This document shows, piece by piece, positions 34,138 to 42,651 of a DNA stretch of 64,000 nucleotides; position 1 is the stretch's first letter; each line of letters starts with the position of its first letter. The position numbers were made by a program, and so were the translations under genes. The notes below the pieces were generated by a model, which worked only from the letters and a program-made list of their open reading frames with translations, did no database searches and was not told the origin of the DNA. The stretch comes from Akkermansia muciniphila. GTDB lineage: Bacteria; Verrucomicrobiota; Verrucomicrobiia; Verrucomicrobiales; Akkermansiaceae. Where the stretch lies: NCBI RefSeq assembly GCF_002884975.1, contig NZ_PJKB01000001.1, forward strand, positions 62,001 through 126,000, in the 5' to 3' direction.

Positions 34138-36777
34138 TCAGGGTGCCGTGGGAACGGCGGGACGGTCGGAGGACAGGATGAGGCGGAAGCCGAGCGCGTC
34201 ATCCCGCGTGTTTTCCGGCAGGGGGGTGCGGATGGAGGTGGTGAGCTGCTTGGGGCGGAAGGAGAGGTAACTGCCTCCGCGTGCCACTCCGTAATTGCGG
34301 ATGGGGAGGGACTCCGGCCCCCCGTAGGAATCGTCCACCCATTCCATGACGTTCCCCTCCAGGTCGTACAGGCCCAGGTGGTTGGGCGGGAAGGTCTTCA
34401 CGGGGGCCGTGTACGGCTGTCCGTCCTCATACCCCACGATGACGCGGGAGGAAGGAAGGTAAATCAGGGCGGACTGGTCCGCAAAATTGCCCGTTTTATC
34501 CGGCGGAGGCCAGGAATACCCCCACGGGAACACCTCCCGGGAGTTTTCATGAGGCAGCGTCTTTTCATAGGGGGAGGACCCCTTTTCATCCGTCAGGCGC
34601 ACCCATGAGCTCCATTCCTCGTCCCTGGGCAGGCGGTAGGAATCATGCTGGTCAATCAGCCCCTGGGCCCGTTCCTTGTTGGTAAGCCATTTGGCAAAGG
34701 CGCGCGCGTCCTGCCTACTTACATTAACCACCGGGTGGTTCTCCCCCTGCGGGAAGCCGGGCCGGGCCGGGGCTTTTCTCCCCGTAGCTTTCAGGAACTG
34801 CTGGAAATCCTTCACGCGCACTTCATGGGACATGACCAGGGCGTTTCCCCCTACCGGGGCCAGTTGCATGCCCAGGCTGTTGGTCCAGGGTGATCCGAAG
34901 ATCACGGATTTGTCCGGCTCCAGCTGGAGGGAAAGGTATAAATCCTGCGGGTCCAGCCCCCGGCGCCGCATGGTGGCGTGCCCCGGCAGTTTGATTTCAA
35001 TCACGTAGGGCACCTGGTTGACGTATTCCTCAATGGGCGTGCGTCCGATCAGCCTGTTGTTGAAGAAGACGCTGGCCCCCGGCGGATTGGTGGTGACGGT
35101 GATGGGGACCTGGAACACGCGGGTGACGTTCAGGACGTAGGCGCTGTGGCCGTCCGTATTTCCGGACGTCTGCGGCAGGGGATCCGCATTGATGGAAAAC
35201 TCCTTGCCCAGCAGTCCCTCCCGTTCGCATTTCTTGTTCAGCCACGCCAGGTAGGCCGTGATGCCGTCCTGCGTGAGCAGGGCCACGTCCTTTTCAGGAT
35301 GGCCCGGTTCCGTCTGTTCCCGCTTCATCTGGTAATTCCCCTTCTGCTGGTCCTCCTTCAGGAATTTGTTGAACAGGGCGGCGGTGAGGGGGCCTTGCGC
35401 CACATGGCGGGTTTCCGCGGGCAGGTATGTGACGCCCTCCGTATCCTTCCACGGCTGGCTGTCCGTGGGGGGGTGGTACTCCTTCAGCACGCCGCCCAGG
35501 GCCAGCGTGGAGCCTCCCTTGACGGTGCCCGCCTCCTCCTTGTCCGCGAAGCCCGATTTCTTGATGGTGTAAGCCACGGAAGCGCCGGAGGGCAGTTCAA
35601 TGGGGCCGTAGGGCGTTTCATCCAGGTAATTGCCGTCCGCATCATAAACGGACGCTCCCGCCGGGGAGCTGGTCACCAGCACATATCCGGTCCGGGATTC
35701 CTCCTCCGGGGCGGAGGCGTGAGGGTCCTGGCGGACGTCCGCGGCTGGTTCTTCCAGAAGATGCTGGCTGCTGTTGAGCCACAGGGCACCCCAGTATGCG
35801 GTGAAAGCTCCGGCTACGGCCGCGGCCAGCAGCTGGAGGGTGCGCCTGAGCTTGCGGCGCTTCTTTTTCTTATGAAGGCGGAAGCGGGAGGGCACTTCAT
35901 ATCCCCGGAGGGCGTCTATTTTCTCCGCCAGCTCTTCCGCGGAATCAATGGCGCACTCCTCCACGCGGGGTTCCGCCGCCTGGCAGATGATGGTATTGAA
36001 CGCCTGCCACTTCTTGCGCACGGTGCCTTCCGGCAAATCATCCGGAAGTTCAGGGAAATCCATGCGGTCCTTCCCCGTGCTGATCTCGTATAAAACCTTG
36101 GCCAGGGCATAAACGTCCGCCCGCCGGGTGCCGGGACCGTCCGGGGGGATGAACCCCTCCGTCCCTACAAAGCTGCGCTGGTCCAGATGGGCCACCAGGC
36201 CGATGTCCGCCAGCTTGGGCCGTCCGTTGACGAAAATGACGTTGGCCGGCTTGATGTCCCGGTGCGTCAGGTTCTTGCTGTGCAGGTACAGCAGGGCGTG
36301 GGCCAGCTGGCTGCCTACCTCCAGGCAATAATCCAGGGGCAGCGGCTTGTTGCCGGAAAACTTCTTGTCCGTCTGGAGCGTGCGGGGAATATACTCGTCC
36401 GGCGTGATGTGGACGCCCGTGCGGGCGTCGTCGCCCAGCTCCATAACGTAATAGTAAAACGGGGAATCCTGGTCGTGCCTCCCTACGTGCAGGATGTGGA
36501 CCAGCCCCGGATGGTTGCGGGCGATGGGTTCATACTGCAGGATGCCCTCAAACTCCCGGTTGAAGGTGCGCTCATCCTCAAAATCCTCCCGCCAGACGAT
36601 TTTCACGGCGCGCCACGCCCCGGTCAGGGAGCGGGCCAGCCAAACCTCCCCGTAAGCGCCGCTGCCTATCTGGCGCACGACCTCATGGTCCGGAATGGAA
36701 GGAGTGGGACGCACCACCCGTTTGACGGGCAGCGTCGGCAGATTGCCGCCGGGCATGGGTGATGCGTCCGAAGTCAT
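34138..36777 (-). CDS. Ser/Thr kinase fused to PEGA and FGE-sulfatase-like domains
   Basis: An 879-residue protein. The kinase domain (about 30-295) has IGSGAYGEVWLAR, Lys59 in AVKI and HRDIKPANV (172-180); the DFG motif is DIG (191-193). A basic stretch and a membrane helix (about 313-334) follow. Outside lie a PEGA domain (about 365-430, SSPAGASVYDADG), a truncated SUMF-like half (about 445-530), a second PEGA (about 555-620, NPPGASVFFNNRLIG) and a full FGE-sulfatase-like domain (about 628-875, with GLYDLEGNVMEWVDD and ARGGSY). No Cys is seen in the last domain, so it cannot be a copper-dependent formylglycine-generating enzyme and is probably a ligand-binding module. Confidence 0.9.
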   Translation of the reverse strand: MTSDASPMPGGNLPTLPVKRVVRPTPSIPDHEVVRQIGSGAYGEVWLARSLTGAWRAVKIVWREDFEDERTFNREFEGILQYEPIARNHPGLVHILHVGRHDQDSPFYYYVMELGDDARTGVHITPDEYIPRTLQTDKKFSGNKPLPLDYCLEVGSQLAHALLYLHSKNLTHRDIKPANVIFVNGRPKLADIGLVAHLDQRSFVGTEGFIPPDGPGTRRADVYALAKVLYEISTGKDRMDFPELPDDLPEGTVRKKWQAFNTIICQAAEPRVEECAIDSAEELAEKIDALRGYEVPSRFRLHKKKKRRKLRRTLQLLAAAVAGAFTAYWGALWLNSSQHLLEEPAADVRQDPHASAPEEESRTGYVLVTSSPAGASVYDADGNYLDETPYGPIELPSGASVAYTIKKSGFADKEEAGTVKGGSTLALGGVLKEYHPPTDSQPWKDTEGVTYLPAETRHVAQGPLTAALFNKFLKEDQQKGNYQMKREQTEPGHPEKDVALLTQDGITAYLAWLNKKCEREGLLGKEFSINADPLPQTSGNTDGHSAYVLNVTRVFQVPITVTTNPPGASVFFNNRLIGRTPIEEYVNQVPYVIEIKLPGHATMRRRGLDPQDLYLSLQLEPDKSVIFGSPWTNSLGMQLAPVGGNALVMSHEVRVKDFQQFLKATGRKAPARPGFPQGENHPVVNVSRQDARAFAKWLTNKERAQGLIDQHDSYRLPRDEEWSSWVRLTDEKGSSPYEKTLPHENSREVFPWGYSWPPPDKTGNFADQSALIYLPSSRVIVGYEDGQPYTAPVKTFPPNHLGLYDLEGNVMEWVDDSYGGPESLPIRNYGVARGGSYLSFRPKQLTTSIRTPLPENTRDDALGFRLILSSDRPAVPTAP

Positions 36778-36791
36778 GGAGAGTGCGGGAA

Positions 36792-37991
36792 TCAGGAAAT
36801 AACCCCCAGGTTCTTGCCCACCTTGCAGAAGGCTTCAATCGCCTTGTCCAGTTGTTCGCGGGTGTGGGCGGCGGAAATCTGCGTGCGGATGCGGGCCTGC
36901 CCCTTGGGAACGACGGGGTAGAAGAAGCCGACGGCGTACACGCCTTCGTCCAGAAGCTGGGCGGAGAATTTCTGGGACAGCACGGCGTCCCCCAGCATCA
37001 CCGGGGAAATGGGGTGGTCCTTGCCGCCGATGGTGAAGCCCGCTGCCGTCATGGCGTCGCGGAAATACCTGGTATTCGCTTCCACGCGGTCGCGCGCTTC
37101 CGTGGAACCTTCCAGCAGGTCCAGCACCTTGATGGAGGCGGCCACGATGGCCGGGGCCACGCTGTTGGAGAACAGGTACGGGCGCGCCTTCTGGCGCAGG
37201 ATGTCCACCACTTCCTTCGGGCCGGAAACGTAGCCGCCGGAAGCGCCGCCCAGGGCTTTCCCCAGAGTGCCGGTGGTGATGTCTATGTTGCCGAACAGGC
37301 CGCAGTGTTCATGCGTGCCGCGGCCCCTCTTGCCCAGGAAACCCGTGGCGTGGCAATCGTCAAAATGCACGATGGCGTTGTACTTGGCGGCCAGCTCATG
37401 AATCTTGTCCAGCTGGGCGATGATGCCGTCCATGGAAAACACGCCGTCCGTGGAAATCAGCTTCACGCGCGCTCCGGCGGCGTCCGCTTCCTGGAGCTTG
37501 GCTTCCAGGTCCGCCATGTCGTTGTTGGCGTAGCGGAAGCGCTTGGCCTTGCAGAGGCGCACGCCGTCAATGATGGAGGCGTGGTTCAGGGAATCGGAAA
37601 TAATGGCGTCGTCCGCGGTCAGGAGGCCCTCAAACAGGCCGCCGTTGGCATCAAAGCAGGAGGGGAACAGAATCGTGTCTTCCGTGCCCAGGAACTGGGA
37701 AAGGCGTTCCTCAAGCTGGCGGTGCAGGGTCTGCGTGCCGCAGATGAACCGCACGGAAGCCATGCCGAAACCCCATTCGTCAATGGCTTTCTTGGCGGCT
37801 TCCATCACTTCCGGATTATTGGCCAGGCCCAGGTAATTATTGGCGCACATGTTGATGACGGAGCGTCCGTCCTTCAGCGTCACCTGGGAATACTGCTGGG
37901 AGGCGATGAAGCGTTCTTCCTTGTACAGACCTTCCGCACGCAGTCCGTCCAGGGTGGAAGTGAGGATGTTTTTGAATTCAGGGGTATACAT
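36792..37991 (-). CDS. kbl: Glycine C-acetyltransferase (2-amino-3-ketobutyrate CoA ligase)
   Basis: A 399-residue PLP enzyme of the alpha-oxoamine synthase family, cleaving 2-amino-3-ketobutyrate with CoA to glycine and acetyl-CoA in threonine breakdown. The PLP lysine is in [15 protein letters not shown]; also present are [22 protein letters not shown] and [11 protein letters not shown] with the PLP Asp. Length matches Kbl. ATG 37991 is chosen; an upstream in-frame start would add an unlike extension. No threonine dehydrogenase gene is adjacent, so the donor could also be supplied from elsewhere. Confidence 0.92.
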   Translation of the reverse strand: MYTPEFKNILTSTLDGLRAEGLYKEERFIASQQYSQVTLKDGRSVINMCANNYLGLANNPEVMEAAKKAIDEWGFGMASVRFICGTQTLHRQLEERLSQFLGTEDTILFPSCFDANGGLFEGLLTADDAIISDSLNHASIIDGVRLCKAKRFRYANNDMADLEAKLQEADAAGARVKLISTDGVFSMDGIIAQLDKIHELAAKYNAIVHFDDCHATGFLGKRGRGTHEHCGLFGNIDITTGTLGKALGGASGGYVSGPKEVVDILRQKARPYLFSNSVAPAIVAASIKVLDLLEGSTEARDRVEANTRYFRDAMTAAGFTIGGKDHPISPVMLGDAVLSQKFSAQLLDEGVYAVGFFYPVVPKGQARIRTQISAAHTREQLDKAIEAFCKVGKNLGVIS

Positions 37992-38386
37992 GTCGAATAA
38001 TGGAATATGAATTGAAATAGCCAGCAAGTGAACGATCAAGGATCACACGGTTGCTCCCGCACCTTTATCATTATTGAGCCGTGAAGAAAAGCTTAAAGAA
38101 CACAAATTGAAGGCAGGGAGAGGACGGAACGGAGAAGCGGAACCCCTCCGCTTATCCTGCGGTGACGGGAAAAACGGGAGCTGGTCAAAGGGGTGCGTTT
38201 CCTGAAGAAAAAGAACAGGAAAAATACTCACCGGTCCGGAATGCATGAACGGCAGGCGGGGACGGGAAGGGAGGAGTTTTCCGGAGTATGGGAAATGCAT
38301 TTGATACACAAAACAGGCGCCAACGTGCGCTTGAAAAAGTGAAGGCCGGTTCCAACCTCCGGCCATTAAACCCATCATACCCGATC
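37992..38386. other. Divergent intergenic region
   Basis: This 395-bp gap separates the divergent kbl and beta-barrel genes and must hold both promoters. The kbl-proximal 100 bp are AT-rich. I see no convincing small gene: the frames crossing it on both strands lack a ribosome-binding site and show no domain. Confidence 0.5.
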
Positions 38387-39541
38387 ATGAAACTATCCCG
38401 TATTTCCTTATGGAGTCTGACCCTGGCAGGATGCCTGCCTGCCGTGCGCGCCGAATCCTGGAACCAGTTCCCGGAAAGCGGTCCGGAAACCACGCTGGAT
38501 TCCATGTGGGCGTCCGCGGCCTATGTGCAGACGCTGGTGGAAGCCTCCTCCGCCCAGATAAATATCTCCCGTTTCCGGCAGAAGGGGCCGTCCAACCTGT
38601 GGGCGGGCGCCCTGGGCAGCTTTGGCGATGCCGGAATCCGGAACAACCAGCCTTCCTTTGACTACTCAGCCGCCGGCTACGCGCTGGGGTATGACTACGG
38701 CACGTATGGAGAAAAATCCGGTTCCCTGCTGGGTCTGGCATTCGGGCAGATGTTCGGGCACCAGAACATTCAGGAAATGCCGGACTATCCGGACGGCCCC
38801 ATGGAGGGGGACCGCTTCCGGCAGTCAGCGTGGATGGCCAACCTGTACGGCGCCTTCTTCCGGGAAACGGGGCCGCGGTCCAGCCTGCTTCTTGCCGCGA
38901 ATGCGGCCTTCGGCAGTACGGAAAACAAATGCCGCCACAGTGATGCGTGGGGAAACGCCTCCAAGTGGGACTCGGAAACGTTCCAGGCGGGGTTTTCCGC
39001 CTCCTGGCGCTATCAGGTGACGAACTCCTTCAGCGTGACCCCCTTTATGGGAGTAACGTATGTGCACGGAGCCAACAAGGTGAAAAGGGATGACCAAGGC
39101 GGCTACGGCGATTCCTCCTGGTGGGGGGATTACTGGTGGGATGACGACGACTGGGACGACGATGATGATTACAACCAGCGGCGGGACAACCGGGGCACGT
39201 TTGACAACGTGTCCATGGCGATGGGAGTGACGCTGGAACACGTTTTCCGTCTGTCCGGAAATACCGTATGGATTAATGCCCTGTCCGGGAGCTACTGCCC
39301 GGACATCTACCGTAACGATCCCCATTACACGTTCCGGGACGGCTGGTGGGAAGGGGATGAATACCGGGAATCCCGGTACAAGGGGAAGGGCTATTCTCCC
39401 GGAAAGCAGTCATTCAAAGTCAAGCTGCTGTCCAGAATGGTCTTCAATGACAGATGCTCCGTCTTCGCCTCCTACCAGGCGCATTTCAGGGAATCCTTCC
39501 TGGAGCACCAGGCGGCGCTGGGCGTCTCCGTCTCCTTCTGA
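38387..39541 (+). CDS. Outer-membrane beta-barrel protein (autotransporter-barrel-like)
   Basis: A 384-residue protein: signal peptide (cleavage near VRA-ES), then a short region, then many amphipathic aromatic-rich strands such as SLLGLAFGQMFG, WMANLYGAFFRE, FQAGFSASWRYQV and VTPFMGVTYVHG, ending in a C-terminal Phe (ALGVSVSF), the signal for BAM-dependent insertion. This matches the autotransporter beta-domain fold, but without a passenger domain. Residues about 245-262 form a striking Trp/Asp-rich loop (WWGDYWWDDDDWDDDDD) that should face outside. Start ATG 38387 gives the signal peptide. Confidence 0.83.
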   Translation: MKLSRISLWSLTLAGCLPAVRAESWNQFPESGPETTLDSMWASAAYVQTLVEASSAQINISRFRQKGPSNLWAGALGSFGDAGIRNNQPSFDYSAAGYALGYDYGTYGEKSGSLLGLAFGQMFGHQNIQEMPDYPDGPMEGDRFRQSAWMANLYGAFFRETGPRSSLLLAANAAFGSTENKCRHSDAWGNASKWDSETFQAGFSASWRYQVTNSFSVTPFMGVTYVHGANKVKRDDQGGYGDSSWWGDYWWDDDDWDDDDDYNQRRDNRGTFDNVSMAMGVTLEHVFRLSGNTVWINALSGSYCPDIYRNDPHYTFRDGWWEGDEYRESRYKGKGYSPGKQSFKVKLLSRMVFNDRCSVFASYQAHFRESFLEHQAALGVSVSF

Positions 39542-39599
39542 ACACTGGAGCCGCCGGGGAAAGACGAATGGAAAAGAGTTCGGCTTTCTTCCGGATGGC

Positions 39600-40148
39600 T
39601 CAGAGGGAAGGGGAGGGGGAAAGAGCCTGGTTTTCCTTGCCGGAACAGTCCTCGGTTTTCAGGGAAAACTCCAGCATCCGGTCCCCCTTAAACGTGAAAA
39701 ACGCCTCAAACCGTTTCCCGTCAAGCATGGCGGGAAGCCAGAACCGGTCGTCCTGCCACATGAGATCGTAGGGAATCTCGTCCACCGGGCACCAGAAAGG
39801 CTCTGCCTCCGGCGTTTCCGAAGGGGTGCCCTTGAAAGAGGACGCCATGAACACGTGGCAGCGGATTTCCGGAATGGTGCCGCAGGCGAAGGAAAAATTC
39901 AGCACGCCCATTTCCCGGGCATCCGCAACGTCAATGCAGAGTTCCTCCCGGACCTCCCGCAGCACACACTGGAGGGCCGTTTCCCCCGCCTCAAACTTCC
40001 CGCCGGGACCGTTCACCTTCCCCGCGCCGATCCCCCTCTTCTTGCGTATCAGGAGAATCCTTCCGTCCTGCACCACAAACATCAGGGTGGCGAGGATATC
40101 AGGGGTCCACTGGGCAGGCCATTGAAAGCCGCTGCTTCTGTCTTGCAT
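39600..40148 (-). CDS. Nudix hydrolase
   Basis: A 182-residue Nudix protein. The motif runs from GGKFEAGETALQCVLREVRE to ELCID and fits GX5EX7REUXEEXGU. Upstream KKRGIGAGKVNGPGG is typical of 8-oxo-dGTP/2-OH-dATP diphosphatases related to MTH1, and the C-terminal DDRFWLPAMLDGKRFEAFF segment strengthens that assignment. It is the second Nudix enzyme in the window and shares little sequence with the one at 15.6 kb beyond the motif. Confidence 0.9.
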   Translation of the reverse strand: MQDRSSGFQWPAQWTPDILATLMFVVQDGRILLIRKKRGIGAGKVNGPGGKFEAGETALQCVLREVREELCIDVADAREMGVLNFSFACGTIPEIRCHVFMASSFKGTPSETPEAEPFWCPVDEIPYDLMWQDDRFWLPAMLDGKRFEAFFTFKGDRMLEFSLKTEDCSGKENQALSPSPSL

Positions 40149-40285
40149 GGGCGCATGTTACAGGATGGGAGGGAAATCATGAAGAAAAATGCGGAACAAG
40201 CCCGGTAGAGGCCGGCTCCGGACACGGTTTCGCACCTGTGAGGCAGGAGGGCAAGAATGAAGACTTGCCGGTGATGGAAAAGGAA

Positions 40286-40322
40286 AATCCCTCTCAACTT
40301 TTCATGGAAGCCGGGAGGGATT
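40286..40322 (-). terminator. Possible terminator after the C58-like protease gene
   Basis: An 8-bp stem AATCCCTC (40286-40293) / GAGGGATT (40315-40322) with a long loop, followed on the minus strand by TTCCTTTTCC. It lies about 60 bp after the protease stop. The loop is long and the T-run broken. Confidence 0.5.
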
Positions 40323-40384
40323 GCCGTCAGGAATTTTCCTCCTGCTGCGAAGGACTCATTCCGGGAATGGGTGGCAGTTTTTCC

Positions 40385-41026
40385 TTAACAAAAAGCATCC
40401 AGGGAAAAACTTTTGTTAAACCGGTCGTGGTATGGACTATTAATTTCTCCAAATGCCTTTTTTATATCCCCTGGCAGATCAGTTTTGCTGTCGCATTCCA
40501 GAACGAAAAAGTTGGGGTCAAAAAGATGAACCTTCCCCTTTTCGTTGTGAATACCGATGGCGTGCCCACAGCGTTCTTCAAAAATGGCCAAAATCGTATA
40601 GGTAACGTCCTTTTGTAAAATCTCGGAAATAGTAACGTCCTTTTGTAAAATTTTGGAAATAGCGTAATCCATAAATTTCTTTTCGAAGAAGTTTGCAGGA
40701 ACCGAGTTGTTATGCAGCATCTCCATCTTCCCTTCGATAACCATTGCTTGACGGCTGCGGGCAAGGACATCCGCCATGTCGTTTTGTTCATGGAAAACGG
40801 AGGCTTTTGCCGCGTACCCCTCTCCATAAATGAGAGGAGCTTTTGAAATGGGCTGATTGCGAGGCGGACTGATGCTGTGTTCAATATCGGCCCAAAATTG
40901 GCTTTCTTCATGACGATGGCATGCAATGAGCCAATAAGTGACCAGGCCCAGGCATATTCCGGAAGGATAAATATCCCCTGTCTGGGGAATCAACTGTCCC
41001 TGACTGAATGATTTTATTTCTTTCAT
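40385..41026 (-). CDS. YopT-like (peptidase C58) cysteine protease
   Basis: A 213-residue protein that fits the C58/YopT-AvrPphB pattern. It has a putative nucleophile Cys25 in SGICLGLVTYWL, His155 in CGHAIGIH and Asp170 in VHLFDPNFF. The His-Asp distance of 15 equals that in AvrPphB and is close to YopT. No signal peptide or membrane segment is present. The gene is clearly AT-richer than its neighbours and uses many A/T-ending codons, suggesting horizontal origin. A 30-bp tandem duplication adds a repeated decapeptide at 123-142. In this lineage, without known type III secretion, its target could be intracellular or contact-dependent. No chaperone or immunity gene is recognised next to it. 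Confidence 0.68.
   Translation of the reverse strand: MKEIKSFSQGQLIPQTGDIYPSGICLGLVTYWLIACHRHEESQFWADIEHSISPPRNQPISKAPLIYGEGYAAKASVFHEQNDMADVLARSRQAMVIEGKMEMLHNNSVPANFFEKKFMDYAISKILQKDVTISEILQKDVTYTILAIFEERCGHAIGIHNEKGKVHLFDPNFFVLECDSKTDLPGDIKKAFGEINSPYHDRFNKSFSLDAFC
40602..40661. repeat. 30-bp tandem duplication inside the protease gene
   Basis: Two adjacent 30-bp units (40602-40631 and 40632-40661) both starting GTAACGTCCTTTTGTAAAAT, differing at two positions. Being a multiple of three, the duplication keeps the frame and encodes ISKILQKDVT followed by ISEILQKDVT. Confidence 0.95.
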
Positions 41027-41222
41027 GATTCTCTTAATGGAATGATTGAGAACACATCATTCCATGAAGAAAAGATGGAGGACATGATGGTCTTCCCTGA
41101 TGGAAAATCAACTTTCCGGAGTATGGGACGGGCTGTTCCGCCGGACCGGCTTCTCCCTCCGGAAAAGGAATCCATGGGTGAGAGCAAAGTCTCCGGATGG
41201 AGCCGGACGGGGCCGGCCTTAT

Positions 41223-42551
41223 TCAGTCCGTTCCTTCCAGCAGGTCTTCTTTCCTGACGCGGGAACCCGCAAGGGCATAGGCAAGCATGACCAGCTCACA
41301 GAGGAAGACAAGCATCCATGACCAGCGCCAGCTTCCCAGCGCGTCCGTCAGAGCTCCCTGGAGGAAGGGGAAAACGGCGCCGCCGAACACGCCCATCATG
41401 AAAATGCCGGAAGCCTTGGCGGTGTATTTTTTCAGTCCTACGGTGGCGAGCGTGAAAATACAGCCCCACATGACGGAATGGAACAACCCTACGGAAACCA
41501 GCACCCACAGGTTATGGGTGTAAATGGCAACCAGCGTCAGGATGGCCGCCGCAGAGGTCGCCACCGTCAACTGGACGCGGGGGGAGATATGGTTCAGCCA
41601 GCTGGAAACGATGCGCCCCACCATCAGGCCGCCCCAGTACAGGGAGGCCAGCAGGGCCGGAATGCCCAGGTCCACCCCCCACACCACCAGGTTGCTGGAG
41701 CCCAGGAACAGCAGCGGTTCATCCGAATTGCTGAGCTCCAGGGCGTGCAAGTTCACGTTGATGCCCACGGACACCTCCGCGCCCACATAAAAGAAAATGG
41801 CGATCACGCCCAATGTCAGATGCCGGAAGGACCAGATGCTGCGTTCCAGCTTTTCTCCTTCTCCGGCCGTCGTGTCCCGGATGTTGGGCAGGTAAAGGCG
41901 CTTCGTCATCAGGGTGACCAGCGCAATGAGGACGCCCAGGATGAGCAGGGGGAGCATCAACTGCCGCACGTGGACGCTCTCCATGGGCAGACCGGCAAAC
42001 AGGATGCCGGTCACGAAAAACGGCGCGATCGTCGTTCCGAAGGAATTCACGGCGCAGACGATGTTGAGGCGCTGGACGGGCTGCGTTCCCTTCAATTCAT
42101 AGGACGTCACGTAGGGGTTGATGACGACCTGCAAAATCGTGGCGGAGGTGCCCATGGCATAGGACCCCGCCAGAAAAATAAAATAGCCGTAGGGAATGCT
42201 GGCCCCGGCGATCGTCGTGCGCAGGTCCTCGAACTGGACGGTGAACCATGCGGACAGGAAAAAGACGGCCAGCCCGAGCACCATGAACAGGAGCCCCCGT
42301 ATCAGCGTCGTCTTATAGCCGTAGCGGTTGATCCAGCGGGAGGCGATGTTTCCGTTCACCAGGTACGCCAGGAAAAAGAAAAAGGGAATCAGCGTGATGA
42401 ACGTGTTTTTCAAAGCGCCGGCGTCCGACAGGAAGGCGCTTTGCAAAGGCCCCTGGAACTGGCCGTTCACGGTGGACAGGAACCCGACAAGGAAATAAAT
42501 GAAGGTCAGGGCAAGGAAGGGGCCCAGGCGTGAATGCGGTTGTGTTTCCAT
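41223..42551 (-). CDS. FucP-type MFS sugar:proton symporter
   Basis: A 442-residue twelve-helix transporter of the FucP/GlcP branch of the major facilitator superfamily. The start FLALTFIYFLVGFLSTVNGQF and SYAMGTSATILQVVINPYV, with QRLNIVCAVNSFGTTIAPFF, are characteristic of that branch. The family carries fucose, glucose, galactose, fructose or mannitol. The next upstream gene on this strand is mannitol 2-dehydrogenase and a fructokinase is divergent, so mannitol or fructose is more likely here than fucose. A strong hairpin lies between this gene and the dehydrogenase. Confidence 0.9.
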   Translation of the reverse strand: METQPHSRLGPFLALTFIYFLVGFLSTVNGQFQGPLQSAFLSDAGALKNTFITLIPFFFFLAYLVNGNIASRWINRYGYKTTLIRGLLFMVLGLAVFFLSAWFTVQFEDLRTTIAGASIPYGYFIFLAGSYAMGTSATILQVVINPYVTSYELKGTQPVQRLNIVCAVNSFGTTIAPFFVTGILFAGLPMESVHVRQLMLPLLILGVLIALVTLMTKRLYLPNIRDTTAGEGEKLERSIWSFRHLTLGVIAIFFYVGAEVSVGINVNLHALELSNSDEPLLFLGSSNLVVWGVDLGIPALLASLYWGGLMVGRIVSSWLNHISPRVQLTVATSAAAILTLVAIYTHNLWVLVSVGLFHSVMWGCIFTLATVGLKKYTAKASGIFMMGVFGGAVFPFLQGALTDALGSWRWSWMLVFLCELVMLAYALAGSRVRKEDLLEGTD

Positions 42552-42603
42552 GGGGAGGGTGAGAGGTGAAAATGCTGCAGAAAGGAAAAGACCGGGAAGG
42601 TGT

Positions 42604-42641
42604 CTTCATGCAGCCCGGAACAGGAGCCGGGCTGCATGAAG
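42604..42641. terminator. 15-bp perfect hairpin between dehydrogenase and transporter genes
   Basis: CTTCATGCAGCCCGG (42604-42618) pairs perfectly with CCGGGCTGCATGAAG (42627-42641) around an 8-nt loop. It is not followed by a good T-run on either strand. On the minus strand it sits 11 bp after the dehydrogenase stop and before the transporter, so it may be a partial terminator or an mRNA-stabilising element that sets their ratio. Confidence 0.6.
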
Positions 42642-42651
42642 GATTGTATGA

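Noticed and set aside
34138..36777. A working formylglycine-generating enzyme
   Set aside because: The FGE-like domain lacks cysteine, which the known catalytic site requires.
41223..42551. L-fucose transporter assignment
   Set aside because: Sequence supports only the FucP branch; the mannitol dehydrogenase and fructokinase neighbours favour mannitol or fructose.
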